From assembly GCA_963989385.1 (NCBI GenBank), contig OZ022501.1, positions 86,102,979 through 86,166,978 of the forward strand: a stretch of DNA of 64,000 nt. Reading direction: 5' to 3'. A program made the translations under genes and the position numbers. The stretch comes from Ctena decussata. Taxonomy: Eukaryota > Mollusca > Bivalvia > Lucinida > Lucinidae. Shown in pieces: positions 52,301 through 61,300 of the stretch. The notes beneath the pieces were generated by a model. That model had not been told where the DNA came from. It ran no database searches and saw nothing but the letters and a program-made list of their open reading frames with translations. Position 1 is the stretch's first letter. Every line of letters begins with the position of its first letter.

Positions 52301-55300
52301 GACTCATTGTTAAGTGCTCAAACGGTAGCTAAGGATCTAAGCTACCTCCATGCGGACAGCGAAGACTCTGATCAGACTGGGCGGATGCCCAGGCTGATCT
52401 GAGTCTGCGCTGGACGCACGACCACATTATTGGTTTTCTCGGGTCGCGACTCATATACAGTCGTGACAGTGTCTGACATTTTGAGCTTTGCAGAGGTGCA
52501 ACGTTGACATCACGAAACGTGAAATGAAAGTGACTTCATAAAATTTGCACGATATGTTAATTTGATTTCCAAGCACTGACTTACAAGTATAAATTTCAAA
52601 GCGTCGCCTGAAAAGAGTTATTCAACATTTCTAACGGCGTCTTTAATTTTCTTCATCTACACTATTTTAAGAATGTTCGCATTTCTACCTTTGATAAGAG
52701 ATGCCACGAACCAGAGTTATAAAAGTTTATCCACCAATATGTAAATTGTATCTTACCAGTGAAATGAAAACAAAATATCGGATTGGTATTGTGTTTGGTT
52801 TTGCAGTAATCCTTAGCGCTATTTCCGTCTCTGTACATCTCGAAATCTATTCTGGAAGCACTAATAAATATCAAATTGCTAAAACATAATTTCCGATTTT
52901 CGACTCCATAAGGCTCAAAATGTCAGAGCCTGTCATACTTATGTAGCCTACTGACCAAGGGCGTAGCTAGGGCCACTTACACAGTACGCACAATCATGTT
53001 TCATACTCTTTGAGGGCAATAATAGAGGTCTGTTAGGCGGTTAGTATTTAAATTATGCCCACTTAACAACATTTCAGCATGAAAATACGCAGGTGTGTGC
53101 TGAAATTTTGTCAATTTGACAAAATTTCAATACGCACCTGCTTATTTGCGTAATGGTAGCTACGCCCTTGCTGACGCTCATGAATTTAACGCTTCCAAGG
53201 CTGGAAACTCGTTTTCGGCATGTATGCGCGAAAGATATCAAACAGTGCCTTTAAAAGCGATCTCTGCAGATGATTGGCTAATATAGACGTTGGCTGTGAC
53301 AACAACGTTCGATTGTTAAAATGACGTAACTGACTTACGTCATCACGCATCGTGACGTCAGCAAGTTCGGACAAAACTGCGTTTGTATTTCATTTTCTAA
53401 AGATGCAAGAAAAATGGAAATATGGAAAACCATGGAAATGTCGTGTCTCTAATTTTAAAAGTATCAGGCACGACCAGGAGCACAAGGAAATAGCACAGTA
53501 AGCCTCGTCTGATAAATGTCGCTAACGAGGTATTCTCTATAAAGCTTTATCATATGACGTCGCATCTGAGAGTGTAATAAAGCCATGCATTAATTGCGAT
53601 AATCCACTAGTGGATTAAATATGCAAATTACGTCGTAACGTTATACGTTGACGTCCATAAAAACGTCGCTTTTACTAATGGCGAAATCGTGACGTTTTAG
53701 TGCAAATTCTGCTGATAAAATGTGATTTTAGTGTCACATGATAAATAGAATCTTGCATTCGTGCTCCTATATTATTGAATTTATTAAACTCGTTAGGGAA
53801 AACCGATAAGATGCTCGGCAAAGCCTCGCATCTTATCTTTTTCCCCAACTCGTTTAATAAATTCAATAATACATGAGCACTCATGTAAGATCCTCTATAT
53901 CTCTATTTAGAATGTCGTGCAGTCTGGCAACTGGCTGTTATCTCTGCAACTGTCCCTTATCGAAAATGTCTGAAACTCAAACCGATCTTTAAAACGTTTT
54001 TAAAATTGGATCACCTAAAACAAGTACTGTATGCTAAATGTCCTAGAAATTGAACAGTTTGCTTTCTAAATGTAGATATACTGAGTATGCGTCTAAAAGA
54101 TCAGTTGAAATGGCAATCAGTGTCGATCCTTGTCAGACTGCTCCTGTATCACATATTGCAAGCACAGTAGGCCATTGCCCTACTATAATCCAAATAAGCT
54201 GAACGCCTAGGCACTGAAAGTCACTCAGCACCATCACCCGTCCGCACAACCCCCTCCCCAACCAACCCAAGTCCCTGCCCTTCCCCCACCCTCCTTCAAG
54301 AAAAAAAAGCATACAAATGGTCTGGATGTTGACACAAGCACATCGCACCGGTCTCGAACTAACACCGTGACGGTAGAAGTTTGAAGAACACTATCTCTAT
54401 AGGGGGTGAAAACTGTTGTTGATTAGTATTTTGTCATGACGGAGTTTCCCGACAGTATCATACCTACCCGGATTTGAAGTTATTACATGTACTGGGTAAC
54501 ATGTAAAAGTAGTCCAGAAAATAACAATAAATAGAGGATCTTACATGAGTGCTCATGTATTATTGAATTTATTAAACGAGTTGGGGAAAACGATAAGATG
54601 CGAGGCTATGCCGAGCATCTTATCGTTTTCCCCAACGAGTTTAATAAATTCAATAATACATTAGCACGAATGCAAGATTCTATTTATCATATGACACTAA
54701 AATCGCACTTTATTAGCAAATTTTGCACTGAAACGTCTCGATTTTGCCAGTAGAAAACGCGACGTTTTATGGACGTCAACGTATAACGTTACGACGTAAT
54801 TTGCATATTTAATCCACTAGTGGATTATCGTTTTTAATGCATGGCTTTATTACACTCTCAGAAGCGACGTCATATGATAACATGTGTTATGATAAAACTC
54901 ACCTGAATAACGTTACAAAATCTTACATACCTTTCACGAATATATCTGAAACAGAAAAACATAAGAAAACTATAATAAGAAAAGTCAGTGCCACGACACA
55001 AGACCTCATTGTCCACATATAAACAAAGTTTGAAGTCTCTAGCTTGAATAATTTCTGAGACAGTTTTGGCACAAATTTTGAATATCAACATATGAAATAG
55101 CAATAGAAAAAATAAAAAATGAGACCAATGAAGCTGATTCTGAATCCCACGATACAATCACTCATTCTCCATATGTATAACATGTTTGAAGGTCCTAGCT
55201 TCTAGAGCGGCTCAGAAAAGTGTGGCACAAATTTACCTTGAAAGGACAGAAAAACTGGACGAATAAAGGGAAGAATAAAAGCAATGATTCCGATTCTCAA

Positions 55301-58300
55301 TCCCACACCACAACAACTCATTGTCCATATACAAACCAAGTTTGAAGATTCTAACTTGAATAGTTCTGATATAAAACTGTGACACAAATTTTCAATATTA
55401 ACATGTGAAATAGTGATAGAAAGAAAAATGGATAAAAAAATAGAAAATAAAATCAATGAGCCTGATTCTCACGATTCAATTACTCATTCTCCATATGTAT
55501 ATATTTAGTCTGAATGTCCTAGCTTTCACAGTTCCTGAGAAAAGTGTGACACAAATTTACCTTCAAAAGTCAGAAAAATGGATAAATAAATGGAAGAATA
55601 GGAGCAATGAGCCCGATTCTCAATCCCACAACACAACGACTTATTGTCTATAGGTACAACGTGTTTAAAGATTCTAACTTCAATAGTTCCTGAGAAAACT
55701 GTGACACAAATTTTCACAAAAATATCTTACGGAATTACAGACCAAATCCTGTATAGCCCCACTTTTTCAAAGCGGGGCTATAGGTAACGAACTATGCTAA
55801 AAACTAAGCCGTGATCTGTAACTGTATGCCAATTATATGGATCCTAGCATAAGCGATTCTCCAAATATTTTATTCAAAAGTTTTTTTTCTATCTAAAATG
55901 CCTATGTCCTTAAAAGGGGAATGACTAAACGAACTTAAGAGCCGTCGACGTGAATAGGGGTATACATTTTATGGGGAAGAAACTTTGCCATAATCACCAT
56001 GCCTTCTTTATTGATTAGGGTCAGTTGTCAAAACAACGAATTTGTTTCTAAGGCAGCAAAGTCTTGACGTCTAAGAGTAGATACCAATTTGGAAGAGCTA
56101 AGTTCTTGACAGAAGCAAGAATGAAATCACAATAGTGGATATCCATTGTGAAAATGTATTTACATCTCGTAGCTTTCAATTTATTTATTTAATTTTTGTT
56201 TTGTTAAAAAAAAAGAAACAAAAAAGAAAAAAATCCTGAAATACACGCTTTAGTTTGCAGTTAGGTACATGTACAATAGCTAAACAACAACTTACGCAAG
56301 AGAAATTCGAGCACCTCCCCTCGAGACATAAGATGCTTGTCACCATGCATATGAGGAACATGATAACCGTGTCCCGTGTAGCCACTGTCGTATCCCGAGC
56401 CAGAGCCGTATCCCGAGCCATAGCCGCTGCCGTATCCCGAGCTATAGCCACTGCCGTATCCCGAGCTATAGCCACTGCCGTGTCCAGCGTAATATCCCGT
56501 CCCATACATATACGAGTCAGAGCCAGATCCCATGCCGTATGAGCTGTATCCGTATGAGCCGGATCCTGAAGAGCCGTATCCGTATGAGCTGGATCCAGAT
56601 GACATGCCATACATTCTAGCCTTGACACCATTCTGCTTTTTTACAGGCTGCTTGTCCATCTCTTGTAGTGTTGAGACTGCAATAAAAAAACATTGCCCGT
56701 CCCTGCAGACACAAGCCGTTGAGTCAACATTGAATCAACGTTAATTCAATGTCTTGACGTCGGGCCATAGTTGATTGAATGTTGGTTCTGCGTTGTGTGC
56801 CCGATTGCTTTAAATTGAAATATTTACATTTATCATATACTTTCACTAGTATTGCCCTTGATACTAGATATTTGGCCCACCCATTATAGCCCTGTCAGAA
56901 AGCGCTGTCCAGCCCTGTTGTCCAAAAGTCAGGTGTAGGGCCGAGATCACCTCACGTGCAGGGCGGGACAGAAATATCTCAGCCCTTGTATCGGCCCTCA
57001 ATTTTGGCGCTAACGTTAAGTATTGCCGCCGACGTCATCAAAACAATTCAGCGAGCTAAAAGACGTCTGCCGCCATGTTTTATTGCCGCACGTGGACTGG
57101 CTGAAGGTGGACTCGCAGAGACTTTGTAGTTTGTTCTAAAACCAGAAAACCATTCTCGGTAAGTTTTATTTTGTAATCTGAGCCATTTACGATTAAAATA
57201 CCAAAAAAGTGTGATGTGTTTTCTTCATTTAGTGCTCAGTTGTACTTCCAGCTGAAAGAAAAATGGCGGCACGGCTCATCATCCACGATCTTCCGACTCG
57301 AATATCTTCATGTTATTTCAGCCAATAAAAAGAAAAAAAAAAACAGACAAATTTTATTGGAACAAAAATATTGCAGTATTTCTTACAAAAGTTCAATTTC
57401 TATAAGAAAGTATATGATAAAAAGATCATCACACGGTTGTTTTGATCCCATCCCTGATCTCAGCCCTCGGACCGTATCAACCCTCGCCCTTCGGGCTCGG
57501 GCCGATACGGTCAACTCGGGCTGAGATCAGGGCTGAGATCAAAACAACCGTGTAATAATCTCTATGTACCGTCGTCCGCAAATTACATAGATGAACCTAT
57601 ACTGGGCTGACGATTTACTTAGATGAACCTGTACTGGGCTGACGATCTTCATACATCCATAAACATCACTCGTTCACGCGACGTCACGCATAGGCGACGC
57701 CACGGATAATTCAAGTAGTTGATTGGCCGACGTAACGTTCGATATAGGGAGAACTAGTGGTGGGCTACGTATGTATAATGTCATCATACCTTTGTACTCT
57801 TACGTCATTAAGTCGTAACTCAGGGTTCAAAGCGATGTTGTGTACATTCTTACGATGCCAAATGCACGGTGCATAACCATATCGGACGCTATCTGTGAAA
57901 ATCTGCGTTACTTGACTCTATCTGTGATTGCTACGGACTATATTTGTTACTTGCCATGGACGCTTCGGCGATTCAGTCGAAGAAAAAGGGACAAAACGTG
58001 TAAGTTCTGGGTTTCATGGTTTCCACGGAACACATACCTTATTTTCCCTAATATTTTCGTCGATATTATTCAGCTAGCGATGTTCAGTGCTTGTCATCAG
58101 TGAAATCAAATGCAGCGTGATAGTGCAGGAGCGTACATGGCCCATGAAAACAAGAAAAACTCAGTGTTTTTATTTGTAGGTAATGAATTTTGTCCTTAAT
58201 TTACGAAGATAATTAAGTTCTCGATAATTTACACATGTCGTTAGGTGCCTTAATAAAATCTTTACGTTAATATCGATGTTTAAAGGACACCACCCAATAT

Positions 58301-61300
58301 TTTCAATGTTCCGGATTCTATTTGTGTCTCCGAAATAATGTAATTTTATGCCAACGGACAGATGTTGTCCTCAAGGCAACGGACTATACTTGTGAGCAGC
58401 GGACCTTACTTGTGATATTTGTTATCTATTTTCATCCAGATCAAACTTGTGGTTGCATCAGCCAAAACGGCGAAGACTAAGTCCCGAATTTGAAAAAAGT
58501 CCTGCGGCGCATGCTCAATTCGTGTCCACAGTAGATTGCCAAAATGAGGCTATGTCACCCACAACGGTTCACTCAAAAGATGTAAAGAAAGTTGACAGTG
58601 CTCTTTCCGTTTATGGGTTTCTTTGACCTAATATCATGCATATAGTTACACCAAACTATAGATGTTGTTCATAATAAACTGCAACTCAAGGTGTCCACCA
58701 CTGTTTGTATTTATAACTATTCTTTTCATTCTATTCCCATAACCTTACTAAGTCGTTGGTGCACCACAGATGACTTCGAAACAATCCCTTTCCACCTTGT
58801 CCCGTCTTCAGCTGCCCTAGCCGAGCTGGCAAAATCCATTCCTGTCCACTCCTTGATATTGTCTTCCCACCTCCTCCTCCGTCCACCCCCTCCCCCTCCC
58901 CTTTCACTGTGCCCTGAAGAATTATCTTTGCTAAACCAGAAGACCTTGAGACGTAGCCAAACCGACCCAGCTACCGCCTCCTGACCAGCGTCAGGAGCCC
59001 ATCATATTCTCCAATGGCTGCTTGGAACTTCCTGCGAACCTCCTCATTGGTTATATGGTCCTTGTACGAAATGTTAAGTAACCTTGGGTAGCATCTCATT
59101 TCAAAGGCCTGCGTTCTTTACTCTAACTCTGCTGGCAAGGCCCACGATTCACAGGCATACAGAAATATGGAAATGACAAGGGAGCGCATATGTCTCACCC
59201 TTGATCCAAGAGACATGCCGCTATCTCCAAATTGGTTTCAGCTTGGTAAGAGCTGAAGTGGCTTGTGCAATCCTTGAGAGAACCTCCTGTTTTGAGCCAT
59301 CATCTGAGACAACCGACCCAAGGCATTTGAAGCTGATTACAGTACCCAGCTTCTGCCCTTTTACCTTGCTCTCCCTGCGCTGTTCGTCATCAGTTTGGTC
59401 CTCTCAGCACTGATCTCCATCTTACACCTTGTGCAGGTTTGGTCGAGACTATCAACTAGAGCCTCTAGTTCCTGCTCTTCCTCAGCTAGAGCGTCTATGT
59501 CATCGACAAACCGCAGATTGACAATGTCTCTGCCGCCCCCGCCCCCCCCCCCCCCCCCCCCCGCCACATTCTTCCAGAGTATCAGTATCCTTGTCTTACT
59601 CCAACTGTTGTTCTGAACCATTCTCCTGTGCTGCCATTGATCAGGACTGCACTTGTAGCCTTGTCGTACAGCTGCTCAATGGTGCAAACTAGACCTGCAC
59701 CGACATTGCACCTCCGCATGGTGGCCCATAAGGCTGCATGCCATACCCTGTCACTGGCTTTTTTTTAATCAATGAAGACACGAACAGATCCTGCTGATGT
59801 TGGAGATATTTTTCACACAGGACTCTAAAGCTGAAGATCTGGTCTGTGGTGCTCCTTCCCGCTCGGAACCCAGCCTGTTCCTCAGCGATTATCTCTTCGG
59901 CTTGTGGTTTAAGCCTGTTCAAGATGACTTTAATCATGACTTAAAATTCAACTGCAAAAAACATGTAAAGGCGCGTATTGAAACGTTGATTCATTTCTTC
60001 GGCTCTGAGGTGACCAAAACACGCTGAAAAGTTTAAAAATGTGTGCAAGAAGAGGGATCAATCAATCATGAACGATATCTAAATAGAAATCTGCCCCGTG
60101 TTGATACCATTTTCGGATCACTAGCCAAATGTAGGCCCATGCTTCTGAAACACAGATAGTTTCCGATGATATTGGCAGATAGAGTCCTGTGTGAAGCACG
60201 ATTAGCCGCTGATAGAGTCTTGTGCCAGGCGCATATAGCATCCGGTGCCATTGAAAAAGGTAAAAAAAATCCGATTTTCTTCAAAAAGGAGATATTCTTT
60301 CAACTCAGAGCTTTACAAAATTTTAAATTCATTCATCAGGGTCAAACTTATCCAACCGATCTGTTTTCTTTCCATTGCGTTCGCAACTGATCGGCGTTCA
60401 AAGTGGATACACTCTCCAAAATTGTCAAATCTTGACCTTCATTCCAGCTTGTAGACTCGAAAGTAAATACGAATTAGGCATAACAGCTATAGATACTGGA
60501 AGATACGGATGTCTGATGTTCCGTGCACCTTATGCCCCCTAAGAAAATGTGTTGTTTACAATTAAATTAGAGTTTATTAACACCCACCCTTACCTCGTTT
60601 TCCATTTTTGGACGGATAGAATCCTAAACTAACGCAAATAGACTCCGAAATACACAGATAGAGTCCAGTTTTCACAGATAGCGTCCGATATGGTTATGCA
60701 CCGTGAAATGGTGAGTAAATAAGTGTTAAAAAAACATGCATATCAAGCTTTCAGCAGTCAAGAACTGCAGGATGGTATATGAATGGATCAGGCTTGTTCT
60801 GCATGGAAATTATTGTTCAGGGTATCTTCCGTTTGTAGATTAATTTGCAATCTAAGGCGTAGAATAAATATAGCTGTGTTTCCACTAACATGCTGAAAAA
60901 AATCTGGTCGGTAGGTAGGAAAATCTTGTTTTTATTACTTTATTTTTTCTCCCGAAAAAAATAGGGTCCGGCATGTATTTTTTGAAGTTTTGATTTTTGT
61001 ACATGTATTTTGTCGATTAAATTGTATTTTTCAGACTTGCAATGTATATTATAACTCATCTTAGATGCCCGAAAAAGTCAAATCTGTATTTTGGAAGGTA
61101 CTAAAAGCCAAAAACTACAAAAAATTTTAAATTACAATTTGAAAAGGCAAAGAAGAAACTGGGTAGGGTCGGTGTTTTTTTTTGTTCTTTTATTGATAAA
61201 AATAGCAGAGTCGGGGGGTCTGAAGCAGGGTCGGTCGGGTTAGTGGAAACACGGCTATTTTTTAGGTCTAATTTGCATTAACTACAACGACCATCTTGGA

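Larger units (their letters stand above)
57865..60705. mobile_element. 2.84 kb CACGGTG-TIR element, 5-bp target duplication (Transib/RAG-like?)
   Basis: The left terminus CACGGTGCATAACCATATCG continues for 37 bases in all and is repeated exactly, inverted, at the right terminus. AAATG flanks both sides (57860-57864 and 60706-60710). Shorter ACTCTATCTGTG-like subterminal motifs recur inside each end (57915-57930, 60175-60225, 60655). A 5-bp duplication with a CACNNTG-type terminus is the pattern of Transib and RAG-like transposons, but no transposase core is visible, so the assignment is tentative. An RTE-type LINE fragment is nested inside (58740-59945). The perfect TIRs suggest relatively recent activity. 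Confidence 0.65.

Noticed and set aside
56185..56631. 148-codon ORF with ARDTAVAIARDT repeats
   Set aside because: It is the shifted frame of the Gly/Tyr/Ser exon; only the phase-1 frame is open from the acceptor through the donor.
60594..60623. 30-bp phase-1-compatible segment (GTTAGTTTAG ... GTAAGGGTG) on minus strand
   Set aside because: It lies inside the end of the CACGGTG transposon and a 10-codon open frame is easily due to chance.
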